A DNA stretch of 64,000 nucleotides from Litchfieldia alkalitelluris (GTDB lineage Bacteria; Bacillota; Bacilli; Bacillales; Salisediminibacteriaceae): NCBI RefSeq assembly GCF_002153425.1, contig NZ_KZ119600.1, positions 4,132,206 through 4,196,205 of the forward strand, in the 5' to 3' direction. How positions within the stretch are numbered: position 1 is the stretch's first letter; each line of letters opens with the position of its first letter. This document shows, piece after piece, positions 34,435 through 43,906 of the stretch. Made by a program: the position numbers and the translations under genes. The notes below the pieces were generated by a model. It saw only the letters and a program-made list of their open reading frames with translations, did not search any database and was not told the origin of the DNA.

Positions 34435-35310
34435 TTACTCTGCATCTAACCAAGCATCGATATCTGAACGATTATCATCAATCCACTGTTGAGCTAATTC
34501 TGTCACATCTTTTCCCTCATCCTGATTATTGTAGAGGTACTCTTCAACGTCTTCGATACTCATCTCAAAATTAGTAACTAAGTTGTAGATTTCTGGTGCC
34601 TTATCTTTAAAATCATTACTTATACCCCATTGAAAACCATCTGTACCCCAGTAGCCTTCTTCATCTTCAAGGATTTTAAGATCATAATTTCTGAACATAG
34701 TATGTGGACGCCAGCCCAAGAATAGAATTGGTTCTTCCTGACTGATGGCATAATCCACTTCTGCCATCATAGATGCCATTGTACCAGAAACAACTTCAAG
34801 GTCTAATCCATGAGCTTCTACAACTTCTTCAGTAGTAAGCATCATGCCTGATCCAGGTTCAAAACCAATTAGTTTTCCATTTACAGCATCTTCGTTTCCT
34901 ACTAACTCACCAATTGTGTCTACTTCGACATATGTTGGTACTGCCCAACCAGTTGGAGCGTCATCAAAAATCGTACTTCCAACTTCATAATCGCCTTCGA
35001 ATTGTTCCTTGTAAGTTCTGTGTATACCAGGCCAAATACCAGGCCAAATATCTATGTCATCTTGGGTCAAAGACAAGAACATAAAAGCAATGTCACCCTC
35101 CATCACTTGAACCTCGTACCCAAATTCTTCAGCAATCAGTTTCGTTATTTCAATTGGCGGCGTTTCGTAATCGTAAGGCGCATTACCAATTGTAATCACT
35201 GTGCCATTTCCTGTAGCACCATTATTGCCTTCGTCGTTGTCTGCTGCTCCACAAGCGCCCAATAAGCTAGCGCTGATTATTAAAAATAAAAACAAAGTTA
35301 ATTTCTTCAT
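34435..35310 (-). CDS. opuAC: Glycine betaine-binding lipoprotein
   Basis: 291 residues, lipobox LLGAC with Cys-20, then the OpuAC/ProX-type binding fold (TIGNAPYDYETPPIEITKLI and FLGWRPHTMF). Aromatic residues for the cation cage are present, including the Trp residues of DIDIWPGIWPG. That segment looks like a duplicated IWPG; the DNA repeats CCAGGCCAAATA. First gene of the operon; here the binding protein comes first, unlike the AA-AB-AC order of B. subtilis. GGAGCTGAAAAT precedes ATG 35310. The solute is inferred from the family. Confidence 0.93.
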   Translation of the reverse strand: MKKLTLFLFLIISASLLGACGAADNDEGNNGATGNGTVITIGNAPYDYETPPIEITKLIAEEFGYEVQVMEGDIAFMFLSLTQDDIDIWPGIWPGIHRTYKEQFEGDYEVGSTIFDDAPTGWAVPTYVEVDTIGELVGNEDAVNGKLIGFEPGSGMMLTTEEVVEAHGLDLEVVSGTMASMMAEVDYAISQEEPILFLGWRPHTMFRNYDLKILEDEEGYWGTDGFQWGISNDFKDKAPEIYNLVTNFEMSIEDVEEYLYNNQDEGKDVTELAQQWIDDNRSDIDAWLDAE

Positions 35311-36061
35311 ATTTTCAGCTCCTCGTATAGTTTTGAGTTATGATCATCAATAAAAAATTCCTGTAGCATATTAGTCCATTATTATGTACAAACAAACATT
35401 CCTTTCGACTTTTCAATTTTAAAAAGTGTTTTTAGATTTTAAATGGGGCGACAGTCTATTATTATATATTATAAGGAAAAGTTGCACAATTAATTCACAG
35501 GAATCAAGAACGAACCGCCCCCGTTGTCCTCAGCGATATTCCATATGATATCCCCAACGTAAAGCCATTAGCGGGGATCCAACCACGACGATTACCGAAA
35601 TCGAATTAGATCCCTTCGTATATTGTATCGTGTACATAATGACCAACAACTAATCACTGTTATTGATACTTGTCGCCGAGATTTCTCGTACCATTTTAAA
35701 TCGGGATCTTGCATAGATTCAATGACTGTCTTCGCCTGCCCACGTAGAGATTCATCACTTAGAAAATTAAAAAGCAATTGTTTAGTTTCTTGCTGTTTGC
35801 GTACTCGATATTCCTGTGCGAAAAAGCCTTTTATGAAAAACACAGTAGACTTTTCTTCATAAGATTATTGGGGGTAACGACATCTAAAGAATGCGATGCT
35901 TACCATTCTCCCCCTGTGTTTCAAATCAGTTGTCCATTTCAGTTACAACACTAAATCACAAGTAAGGACGAAACAAGTAAAATCTCTTTCTACCGTTCCG
36001 CCCTTTTTTTTGAATACTCAGTTCATTATAAACACAAGAACGGCCCCCGCGTTTTCGTTCT
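35311..36061. other. Intergenic region with decayed sequence
   Basis: It holds the upstream region of opuAC, a stretch (35515-35862) with a minus-strand 83-codon frame from GTG 35843 to 35592 (MFFIKGFFAQEYRVRK...) whose ribosome site is weak and whose family is not recognised, and the lead half of a composite repeat (about 35900-36050; ATTCTCCCCCTGTGTTTCAA and a decayed family A REP). The frame may be a gene remnant. Confidence 0.4.
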
Positions 36062-36501
36062 TTAATCAGCTAATAAATCCAAGTAATATTTATCATTTTC
36101 TTCTATCTTTCTTAAAAATTCTTCAAGAGAAATCGCAATTTGAATATCATAATAGTAAACTGCACTTCTAACATTTTCATTCAATTCTATTGACATTAAG
36201 ACTGATTCACTGCCTTCAAAAATATTAGTTTGTTATTCTCGAATTCATCATAGATTTCTATGTCGGGGTAAAACTCATAATCATTAGTTCTTAAACGAAA
36301 ATCTCTTACTGAATAAGGATCCATTAAACGGTTAATATTAAACTCTGAACCTTTAATAAATCCATAGCCAGTTTCCACATAAAAATTAACTAACTCCTTA
36401 GGAAATTTTAAATCAAGTTCCTTCTCAACCTCTTTTATTTCGTTTTCAGTTACAGGATAAAAACTATTTTCTTGTTTTGCCGTAATAAATTTATAGCTCA
36501 T
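36062..36501 (-). pseudogene. SMI1/KNR4 (SUKH) immunity gene, frameshifted
   Basis: The first frame (ATG 36501 to stop 36196) gives about 100 residues matching the start of a SUKH protein (TENEIKEVEKELDLKFPKEL, then VETGYGFI). It leaves frame at a five-A run on the plus strand (36218-36222). In the next frame the protein continues as FEGSESVLMSIELNENVRSA and SLEEFLRKIEENDKYYLDLL to a stop at 36062-36064. Joining the two gives a normal-length SUKH protein of about 146 residues. One base lost from a homopolymer explains it; a sequencing error is possible. Confidence 0.8.
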
Positions 36502-36661
36502 TTCTTTTTACCTCCTCTAAATAGGGTATTGCTGGAGAACCTGCTCCATGAATACCAGCTTGATGCTCATTTGGAAATTTTGCAGGATGTATATTCCACC
36601 ATACATGCTCTCCTCCAAAAGTATTCTCAATATAAAAAACACAGGGCAATTCCTGCGTTTT
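36491..36661 (-). pseudogene. Orphan C-terminal toxin module
   Basis: An open frame without a start codon, bounded upstream by TAA at 36662-36664, reads ELPCVFYIENTFGGEHVWWN, IHPAKFPNEHQAGIHGAGSP, AIPYLEEVKRNEL-stop. The His/Pro/Gly-rich pattern looks like the end of a nuclease domain of a polymorphic toxin. Its stop overlaps the SUKH start by 11 nt, exactly as in the intact pair at 27833-27843. It is probably an unexpressed cassette kept for recombination with the upstream LXG toxin. Confidence 0.7.
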
Positions 36662-36674
36662 TTAACAATTGTAA

Positions 36675-37133
36675 TTATATTTTTGGAATGTCCACCTCTT
36701 CCCCTGGAGATTTACTTATAAGAATATGAGGAAGTTCTGGGTTATTCTTTTTCAACTTATATTTTTGAATTTTCGTTAATTGAGGATCAAAAGAAATATT
36801 ACGTGATTGAAATTCTAGTTTGGTAAGTTTATAATAAACCTTACTCAAAAAGTTTTTCCAATCTTCTAATGAGGTACTTAATACTTCATCTGGTTTTTCT
36901 AACAAGCGATAACCGTCAGCATAATAAAACATTAGTAAACCAGTCCCTAAATCACAAGCCGTATTTTCTAAAATAACTTGGGGTACATCAAACCCACTAT
37001 TCCAATTATAATTTGCAGCAAAATAATGGAGTAATAAAGAGTTGTCTGTATCTTTTAACTGAGTTACTATGAAATCCTTATCTGAATTGTAAAGTAACTG
37101 TTCAAGATAATTAATATCTTCTTTCTTATTCAT
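36675..37133 (-). CDS. DUF4274-like probable immunity protein
   Basis: 152 residues. The core LLLHYFAANYNWNSGFDVPQ then ACDLGTGLLMFYYADGY matches the DUF4274 pattern found next to toxin genes. It directly follows the LXG/AHH toxin with a 34-nt gap, so it is the likely antidote. AAGGGGGAG precedes ATG 37133. Confidence 0.75.
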   Translation of the reverse strand: MNKKEDINYLEQLLYNSDKDFIVTQLKDTDNSLLLHYFAANYNWNSGFDVPQVILENTACDLGTGLLMFYYADGYRLLEKPDEVLSTSLEDWKNFLSKVYYKLTKLEFQSRNISFDPQLTKIQKYKLKKNNPELPHILISKSPGEEVDIPKI

Positions 37134-37167
37134 TTGAATCTCCCCCTTACCCTAACTAATCATCCTA

Positions 37168-39051
37168 TTATTTTTCCAATTTTCTAAGCATCCTTTCCCA
37201 AAGTTCTACTGTTGCACCTTGGCTAGGATACAACGGTAAACCCGACTCCTGCAATATCCTTAAATTATTTTGTAAATCATATACTTGTTTCTGTAAATTA
37301 TCAACGCTTTGGTTAATATCCATTCTGTTTAGTGCTCTTTCAACTACCTCATTATAAACAGAATGATATCCGCTGTGTCTAGACATGACACTAATATCGT
37401 TAGCTGGCACCCTTAGGAAGATTCCATTTGTAGAGTCATCGAAGTTCATTCCAATTTTTTGAATAACAGGGTTATTTGCCATTTCAGAAGGAATAATATG
37501 TTGAGCTTGATAACCACTCCATCTGGTAGATCGCTTAAGCCCCATATCTTCCAACATATTCTTACCTAACTTATTGGAATTACCTCCGGTAATAACACAT
37601 GAGCTACCTGGAATTAGTCTTATACCATTCCCTATAACATTACCACCCATTAACTTATCAACTTGTCTTAAATACCTCACTGCACCAATGACAGGTATTA
37701 CACCAATTGCATCAAATCCAGTTTTTCCAACATGGCCCCAAGACCATTCCCAATGCTGTAAGTCATGGAATAAGTCACGAACATTTGCAGGAAGATCTAA
37801 CCCCCATAATCCTAATCCAATCATAGTACCAGTGCCAAGAATGGTGACATCATCTTCTTTATAATGGCCAAAAATAATTTGGTTCAATGTTCGGTGGAGG
37901 TAACCCTTTTCCTCTGTTACCTCTATTTTACTTCTGTGGCACGCCTTCTTCAACGCATCTGTACTCAGAACATTCTGTATTTGTCGAAATGCTATTTCAT
38001 TCTGAGCTATAATAGGACTTGTAGACGCTATTTGTGTCCACCGATTTTGGAAGTGGACATTAATATCAAAAGGATCCCCCGTTTTCATCAATGTCTCAAA
38101 CTTCGGTTTTATCACACTTTTCCTAAGATTGTTAAACCCTCCAAACATCAAGATAGGTTGCGCTGTGATAAGATTTAACCGGTCCAAAACGGGTATCATT
38201 AATCTTTGAGTCACATTCAAAACGTCCGCCATTATCCTATAAAATACCTTCATCAAAACCCCAGTGCTTAGGACATTTGCCACACTTCCTATTTTTTGCC
38301 CGTTCATGATCTGAATCGGCAAGATTGAAAATTTATCGTCGATTAGCCATCTCGATAATTCTCTAAATCTCGCTAAATCAATTTTGCTAGAGGAGAGATT
38401 TTTCCCCTTCATCAACTCTTTCATTAAAACCATGAGCTGCTTTTCAAACCAGTCGCTACTTCTAACTTTACTTCGGCCGCCACTCTTTTTCAACAGCGAC
38501 TCAATTTTTTCAATAGACGATTGCGCACTTGAAATATCCCTCTTCCCGACACTCGTAAACGAATCTAGCCTCTTCCTTGATTTGACAACGACCCCTTGAG
38601 CGTCATTTGCACGGTCTGGCACAGGCGTAAGACTTGGCGCGCTGACGGAACTGATGTCCGAAATACTACGAATGATCCTGTTGATCTCATCTGCCTGTCC
38701 CTCTAATTGGTCATACCGCTTCTCCAACTCTAGCTCCTGGTCCATCAAATAATTGCTTTCCAGCCTCGCCGATGAACTAGCATCTACACTTTCAGAAAAA
38801 GCGTTTAGGTGTTGCTGGAGATTTTGTTCTAGGGTTTGGAAGAGTGTTTCAAACTCATCCAAGATCACCCCATGATATTGGGAAAAATAAAGTTTAGCAG
38901 CTTCCGCCGTTTTCCCTTGAAAGTCCTTCATCTTACTAATTTGACTAATGTTTTTCCTTATCGCATGGATTCCCTCTATGATTTGATCCGTTTCACGCTT
39001 CTGCATGTCATAAAATGACTTCACCTCAGAAATGTCCACCCTATTACCCAA
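37168..39051 (-). CDS. LXG-domain toxin with C-terminal AHH nuclease
   Basis: 627 residues. The N-terminal helical LXG domain (about 1-200; MGNRVDISEVKSFYDMQKRE, coiled coils to about 140) targets type VII (Esx/Yuk) secretion. A middle region (200-470) is variable. The last about 110 residues contain YQAQHIIPSEMANNPV, GIFLRVPAND and HSGYHSVYNEVV, the AHH variant of HNH nucleases. TTG 39051 is used because AAGGAGG lies 7-8 nt upstream. No small LXG chaperone genes or secretion genes are adjacent. Immunity is probably the DUF4274-like gene. Confidence 0.88.
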   Translation of the reverse strand: MGNRVDISEVKSFYDMQKRETDQIIEGIHAIRKNISQISKMKDFQGKTAEAAKLYFSQYHGVILDEFETLFQTLEQNLQQHLNAFSESVDASSSARLESNYLMDQELELEKRYDQLEGQADEINRIIRSISDISSVSAPSLTPVPDRANDAQGVVVKSRKRLDSFTSVGKRDISSAQSSIEKIESLLKKSGGRSKVRSSDWFEKQLMVLMKELMKGKNLSSSKIDLARFRELSRWLIDDKFSILPIQIMNGQKIGSVANVLSTGVLMKVFYRIMADVLNVTQRLMIPVLDRLNLITAQPILMFGGFNNLRKSVIKPKFETLMKTGDPFDINVHFQNRWTQIASTSPIIAQNEIAFRQIQNVLSTDALKKACHRSKIEVTEEKGYLHRTLNQIIFGHYKEDDVTILGTGTMIGLGLWGLDLPANVRDLFHDLQHWEWSWGHVGKTGFDAIGVIPVIGAVRYLRQVDKLMGGNVIGNGIRLIPGSSCVITGGNSNKLGKNMLEDMGLKRSTRWSGYQAQHIIPSEMANNPVIQKIGMNFDDSTNGIFLRVPANDISVMSRHSGYHSVYNEVVERALNRMDINQSVDNLQKQVYDLQNNLRILQESGLPLYPSQGATVELWERMLRKLEK

Positions 39052-39359
39052 ACCATGCCCTCCTTCCGATCACAAAGCTATCAATATTTTCCATTTTATT
39101 CATGATAAGATTTCTTGGAGGAAAAAACAGCGTAATTTGGTACTAATTACCACTAGTAGTTTTTTACTATTTTTTTAGTAGAAAGTTTAAGATGAACGTA
39201 CTTTAGGTGCAGGAGGCGTTTCTAGGCAAGTAGGGACAATCATTGAATCAATGTTTCACTAACGAATATATAGTTTGTACCTACATTTTTTAGGACCGAA
39301 AACCATGCTTTGGAAAAACATGGACCTTGGTTCTCCATTTAGTGAAAGGGGGTGACCTT
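39052..39359. other. Upstream region of the LXG toxin, no gene seen
   Basis: AT-rich; includes ACTAGTAGTTTTTTACTATT near 39152 but no convincing promoter pair or open frame. A composite repeat begins at about 39360. Confidence 0.4.
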
Positions 39360-39665
39360 CTTTTAGAAGGTTAGCCGATAATTCTCCCCCCGTGTTCCAT
39401 ATGAGAGTGTTTCCGTTTCAAACAACACTAAGCAGAAGTGGAACAGCTAAATCATACATATTACGAACCTTCGGTCCTTTATTAAACACAAGAACCAAAA
39501 AAATTTAACCCAGAGGCCTGCAGTCTAGTGGTCTTCTAGACTGCAGGCCTCTTGAGATTTCCTTAAATATATTAGGGTAGACTTGGTGATCTAAATGACT
39601 ATTCTAGTTAACTATTAAACTTCCTTCGGTTCCTTTGTAAACGCAAGAACCGTCCCTGCGTTTAC
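39360..39665. repeat. Composite palindrome element
   Basis: Lead segment ATTCTCCCCCCGTGTTCCAT, a decayed A REP, family D hairpin (AGAGGCCTGCAGTCTAG, loop TGGTCTT, CTAGACTGCAGGCCTCT; 39512-39552), AT-rich body, the phrase TTAACTATTAAACTTCCTTC and a terminal family A REP (39637-39665). Same build as 21166-21504. Confidence 0.8.
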
Positions 39666-39741
39666 TTCCACGGTTTCCTCTGGGATAATATGGTTGAAAT
39701 GATTCTATATAAAAGTTATTTATAATGAGGGAGGGTTTTAG

Positions 39742-40242
39742 GTGACCATTAGCAAAACACACCTTATTCAAATCGAATGGGAGGGACCTTATCATTTAAT
39801 AGACTTAGTATCTCTAACTAACGAGGAATATGATAATGGTGTTTATCAAATCTATGGTAAGCACCCTACATATGGAAGCGATGTATTATTGTATATTGGC
39901 AAAGCCGATTATCAAACACTTGGTAAAAGAATCTCTCAAGAAGATTGGCTGAACACCAATGATTCTAATAATACAAAGATATATATTGGTAGATTGCATG
40001 GTCCAGTGATCCCCTCAGAAGAACAGTGGTCAAAGGAAATTGATTTGGCTGAATGATTACTAATATACTCACATAAACCTGCTTATAATTCTAGAAGCAT
40101 CCTGTCACTTCCAGATGCCGAGTTACAGGATATCCATATCCTTAATTGGGGACATCATAGAGATTTACAACCTGAGATTTCAGGATTAAGGTGGACAAGC
40201 AGATTAGATAGTTTTGAATACGTTCAATATCGATTAAGTTAG
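39742..40242 (+). pseudogene. GIY-YIG nuclease family gene with internal TGA
   Basis: The frame from GTG 39742 (GGGAGGG upstream) has the GIY-YIG start GVYQIYGKHP then LLYIGKADYQTLGKRI. A TGA at 40054-40056 stops it at 104 residues, but the same frame continues without another stop for 62 codons (LLIYSHKPAYNSRSILSLPD...NWGHHRDLQPE) to TAG 40240-40242. The continuation is clearly the rest of the domain, and the TGA probably replaced CGA (Arg) after LAE. A 166-residue protein is restored by one substitution. Confidence 0.75.
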
Positions 40243-40278
40243 GACAAACAGAGGCAAACAGGGACTGTCCCTTCTGAC
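40243..40278. repeat. REP family B palindrome
   Basis: GACAAACAGAGGCAAACAGG followed by GACTGTCCCTTCTGAC; begins at the base after the GIY-YIG stop. Confidence 0.75.
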
Positions 40279-40318
40279 TATGAAAACAAAAATAATAAGG
40301 AAAAGGTGCGAGTAATAA

Positions 40319-40720
40319 ATGCCCATTTCAATAAAAGTTTTGTTAACATTACTAGTTTTTGCTGGACTCTCTCTCTATTATGGGGGTTCTTGGCTGTTTG
40401 GATTAAAGGAGATAGCTTGGGGTTCAGCTAGAAAACGTTGGCTGGAACTCCTACTCGGTTTTACCATGTTTGGGATAGGTGCATATATGATACTGCCTAT
40501 CACACTAGATGTTATCGGAAATGAGGAAGAGGTTGCCATAGTCTACGTCGAAGATTGGCACGTCCCCTCCCCTTCTAGTATAGTTAAAATTACCATTAGA
40601 ACTGACAAAGGGAATTTCGAAAATTATTATCGTACCTTTCGTTTAAGAGTTGGGGAATACTATGAAATTAAATATTTACCCCGATCGAAAGTTATTATCG
40701 ATGCGAAAAGACAAGAGTAG
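40319..40720 (+). CDS. Membrane protein with extracytoplasmic domain, unknown
   Basis: 133 residues. Two membrane helices (about 5-25 and 45-65) and a C-terminal domain (about 75-133) with a beta look (IVKITIRTDKGNFENYYRTF). AAGGTG precedes ATG 40319. No family recognised. Confidence 0.6.
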   Translation: MPISIKVLLTLLVFAGLSLYYGGSWLFGLKEIAWGSARKRWLELLLGFTMFGIGAYMILPITLDVIGNEEEVAIVYVEDWHVPSPSSIVKITIRTDKGNFENYYRTFRLRVGEYYEIKYLPRSKVIIDAKRQE

Positions 40721-40742
40721 CATATTTGGAAGACGAGTAGAA

Positions 40743-40764
40743 GACAGGGACTGTCCCTGTTGAC
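40743..40764. repeat. REP family B palindrome
   Basis: GACAGGGACTGTCCCTGTTG followed by AC; lies between two small membrane-protein genes. Confidence 0.75.
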
Positions 40765-40804
40765 TCAGGATTAAAGCTTATTAATCTAAGGGAGTTACAA
40801 CATA

Positions 40805-41134
40805 ATGAAGAAAACTTTTAATTTTAAAGCTAGAAAAAAATTTTATTTAATTGGTGGCATCATTGGTGCTTTAGCTGCCCCTCTGGTTACTCTTTCTTCT
40901 GAAGATGGACCCCGGCCCTTAGATACCCCTGGACTTGTGGAAGCTATAATTGGAAACGTCATTTTCTTTTCAGTGTTCTTTATGCTTGTGTTAGGAAATG
41001 CCTTCTATTATGCATTTGTAGAAAAATTAACTTTTTATGCTGCTGGGATAAAAGCATTAAAATGGGTTGCATTGGGGTTAGTCTGGTTTGTGATTGCTAT
41101 CGTATTCAATATATTTACAATGCTACCGAACTAA
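40805..41134 (+). CDS. Small membrane protein, unknown
   Basis: 109 residues, three hydrophobic helices (about 13-30, 45-68, 80-102). AAGGGAG precedes ATG 40805. No family recognised. Confidence 0.6.
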   Translation: MKKTFNFKARKKFYLIGGIIGALAAPLVTLSSEDGPRPLDTPGLVEAIIGNVIFFSVFFMLVLGNAFYYAFVEKLTFYAAGIKALKWVALGLVWFVIAIVFNIFTMLPN

Positions 41135-41160
41135 CCATGTACTAGCGCCAGGGAAGTTGG

Positions 41161-41502
41161 GAAAACTGGGACTGTCCCTGTTGACTTCCCTATAACAAAA
41201 GTATTTAATAGCCGCCCCCTGCAGTCTAGCGATCTTCTAGACTGCAGGGGGCTGGGGTCTACTAGTTTATTGAGTGTTGATACTTATCATGTACAAAATA
41301 TTGTTTGAAAATGATGAAAGTAGAGTCCTATATAGTTAAATGGGAATCGTTCATAATATGATTGCATTTCAATATATGAGATAAGACATGCTATTAAAAG
41401 AGCTTGCTTGGTTAACACTTGAACGAACCTTCGGTCCTTCGTAAACGCAAGAACCGTCCCTGCGTTCAACACCCTGGGACGATGAACCTGTCCCTCTGTC
41501 CC
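41161..41502. repeat. Composite palindrome element
   Basis: Family B piece (41163-41184), 16-bp family D hairpin (GCCCCCTGCAGTCTAG, loop CGATCTT, CTAGACTGCAGGGGGC; 41214-41252), AT-rich body of about 180 bp, phrase GAACGAACCTTCGGTCCTTC, family A REP (41441-41469) and a family C palindrome (CCTGGGACGATGAACCTGTC). Lies between convergent genes. Confidence 0.8.
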
Positions 41503-41506
41503 ACGT

Positions 41507-42046
41507 TCACCATTTGAGCATGTCTGAGCGGTAGCCATTTGCCTGGCGCAGCTTCTTGATTGCCGATTCGCGCAAATGCTTTACTTGATTTAGATGGTAG
41601 CCATGCCGCTCAGCATAATCCTTCACACTGTAGCCATGAATGAACTCCCCGATGACATACTCCTTCTCCTCGTCCGTTAACCTCGATTGCCCAATCCAGA
41701 GCCTTAAGATAATACGCTGCTCCTCATTCCGCGCCAGAGGTGACAAGCCTGTGAGAATAACAGGATCATAGACAACATGATGCCTGCCGAACAAATCATT
41801 CTCCCGGAGAGCCTCCTTTATTCTGCCACTTACATAACTGTAGGCAAACGGAGCAAAATCACCGATACAAGAGTCGTACCGTAACCACGCCTCATAAATG
41901 GCAATCCGACCAATTTGCTCGAACTCGTCCCGATCAATACGTAAATTCCATTTTTTGATGAGGGAATACACCATCGGCATCATCTGCTGATAGTAATCCT
42001 CAAATCGCTCATCTCTATCCAATTCCTTAACAAATTTCTTATCCAA
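41507..42046 (-). CDS. Sigma-70 family RNA polymerase sigma factor
   Basis: About 179 residues. Region 2 is seen in FEDYYQQMMPMVYSLIKKW and DEFEQIGRIAIYEAWLRYD; a region 4-like helix-turn-helix ends the protein (SVKDYAERHGYHLNQVKHLR). It is short, like alternative or phage-type sigma factors. TTG 42046 is chosen: GGGAGAGG lies 5 nt upstream, whereas the more upstream GTG 42061 has no site. The stop TGA lies in a REP (GGTGAACGTGGGAC). Target promoters unknown; a ComK homologue lies 1.1 kb away. Confidence 0.85.
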   Translation of the reverse strand: MDKKFVKELDRDERFEDYYQQMMPMVYSLIKKWNLRIDRDEFEQIGRIAIYEAWLRYDSCIGDFAPFAYSYVSGRIKEALRENDLFGRHHVVYDPVILTGLSPLARNEEQRIILRLWIGQSRLTDEEKEYVIGEFIHGYSVKDYAERHGYHLNQVKHLRESAIKKLRQANGYRSDMLKW

Positions 42047-42061
42047 GGGAACCTCTCCCAC

Positions 42062-42639
42062 TTGGAAGCGCGCTTCCGCTCATTCCGCGGTAAGGTAAGT
42101 GTATGACTTTTCCTGGAACGTGACGAATGACATTAAAAGACGTTTCCCTAGCGAAAACGAGTAGTTTTCGTAAAAGAAACAGCACGTTTCTATAGAAGAA
42201 ACTCGCTGTATCTATACAATTTAAATTATTTTTTCATGTTGATAAGATAACTGCTTTATTTGGAAAACAGAGAAACTAGTTTTTTACGAAGTCGAGTGGG
42301 GTGTGTCCTTGAAATACAGAGATCCTCCTGTTCCCCCTCCATGTTAAAGAGAGTAATAGGATCTTAAGCAACACTCCTCATAGGGCCCACAAAACCTTTT
42401 TAAACCTTTCAGTGAAAACCAAGTTCCCCCTTTCACTTAGTAGCAATTTCCTCCCCACCAAACACAGATCCCACCTCATATTTCACAAATCCACCCTATT
42501 TTTTTATACAAACCCACCACATTTTTCACAAATAAAAATAATTATCCAAGGTAAACCATATATTTCCATAACCAGACATTCACGCTGTGTAAACTTCTTT
42601 CATTCGGCTCCATAATTAAAAGAAAAAGGAGCAGTTCCA
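42062..42639. other. Divergent intergenic region between sigma factor and XRE gene
   Basis: About 575 bp with a short stem GGAAGCGCGCTTCC, another around CGAAAACGAGTAGTTTTCG (42157-42175), and otherwise AC-rich sequence. No gene or clear promoter seen. Confidence 0.4.
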
Positions 42640-42912
42640 TTGTCAGAACAGCGTTTTGATTCAAAGGAAATGAGACAGTTTATCGGCATGAAGGTCCGTG
42701 ATATTCGCATTGAAAAGGGCTTAACACATGAAAAGGTTGCCGAAGATGCTGGCCTTAATGAGAAGTCTATTAGTAGAATTGAAAAAGGCGAGACGGACAT
42801 TAAAACATCTACTCTCTTTAAATTGGGGAAAGGGTTAGGATTGACGAACCCCTCTTATATATTAGAAGACGCAATAAAATATTTATATTCCAAGGAAAAA
42901 AATGATAACTAG
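42640..42912 (+). CDS. XRE family HTH regulator
   Basis: 90 residues; helix-turn-helix VRDIRIEKGLTHEKVAEDAG, then LNEKSISRIEKGETDIKTST, the standard Xre/Cro fold in residues 18-72. TTG 42640 follows AAAGGAG. It lies between the sigma factor (divergent) and the ComK homologue (same strand). Target unknown. Confidence 0.88.
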   Translation: MSEQRFDSKEMRQFIGMKVRDIRIEKGLTHEKVAEDAGLNEKSISRIEKGETDIKTSTLFKLGKGLGLTNPSYILEDAIKYLYSKEKNDN

Positions 42913-43178
42913 GACTATAGACGGATTCACTCTTTTCATATATAATTAAGTGAAATGGTGAGCATACTTTCTTTCAGAGAATTACTATTCTCTTCAATCA
43001 CGCCCTTCAGCTTTTGGAAGGGATCTATTTATGCTCATCAAACCAGAATAATACATATTTGTTATAAAAAAGCACTTATCATGGTTGCTAATTGGAAAAT
43101 ACCTACCTACTTCCACTAACAGTCCCAGCAATTTTCCAAGTACAATATAATATCAATAGGAATAGGAGTGTGCTTTAT

Positions 43179-43664
43179 TTGAAAAAGTCGAAAAAGGTTA
43201 TCATTCTAGAAAACTATTTAATTAACAAAAGCACAAAAGCGTTAGTACCTGCTTCACATCCTGATTATTGTACAATTGTTTTTGAAGGCGAGAACATGTT
43301 TTATGTGAAGAAGCCTTGTTTTGCCATTATTGAGGGTTCCTGTTTACCTGGAGGTTCGAGTTACATAGGTCGTCGTACTGCAGCAGTTCACGAAACAGAT
43401 GCAAAAAGGAAAGTCCCTATTGCAATTTGTACCAAGGAAGAAATTTATGCCATTCCAACGAAATCACCAAAAAGCTTCAACTGTACTTGGCTTTTCTATC
43501 ACCATGTCCAGAACTTCACAGTAGACGAAAGCCGACATGGCAAATGCATTGCTAATATGACTGACGGAATACAAATATCACTAGACGTTTCCGTTGCTGT
43601 CATGAATAAACAGCTCTCCCGCACCGCCCGATGCATTATGCTATTTTCAAAGCCAACGAAATAA
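43179..43664 (+). CDS. ComK family competence regulator homologue
   Basis: About 161 residues. It follows ComK along its length: YVKKPCFAIIEGSCLPGGSS with YIGRRTAAVHET, then KRKVPIAICTKEEIYAIPTK, SPKSFNCTWLFYHHV. ComK binds AT-rich boxes and activates DNA-uptake genes. It is shorter than B. subtilis ComK (192 residues) at the C-terminus. TTG 43179 follows TAGGAGTG at 10 nt; the frame upstream of it shows no ribosome site. It may be a second comK copy; activity is not certain. Confidence 0.82.
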   Translation: MKKSKKVIILENYLINKSTKALVPASHPDYCTIVFEGENMFYVKKPCFAIIEGSCLPGGSSYIGRRTAAVHETDAKRKVPIAICTKEEIYAIPTKSPKSFNCTWLFYHHVQNFTVDESRHGKCIANMTDGIQISLDVSVAVMNKQLSRTARCIMLFSKPTK

Positions 43665-43721
43665 GTTTACTGTTTTCATAAATTTTCAAATAGAATTAAA
43701 GGTTTTCATATTATAATACGA

Positions 43722-43765
43722 GAGCCCAGCAGTCTAGTGATCTTCTAGACTGTAGGGCTTTGTTT
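43722..43765. repeat. Family D hairpin between convergent genes
   Basis: AGCCCAGCAGTCTAG, loop TGATCTT, CTAGACTGTAGGGCT; followed by T-rich sequence. Probably terminates the ComK gene and the opposite KAP gene. Confidence 0.7.
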
Positions 43766-43906
43766 ATAGTTTACTACTTCATATTAGGGAATTATATATA
43801 CTCACGTCCCTGCCTTGACATGCATTAATAGACACTATCTCAACATCTTTTACTTCATTTTTTTCTTCTGAATTTTAACACCCTAGGGACCAGATATGTA
43901 TTAATG

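Noticed and set aside
42157..42175. ComK box upstream of the sigma factor
   Set aside because: The AAAA and TTTT halves are 7 nt apart rather than 5 and there is no second half-pair at the required spacing.
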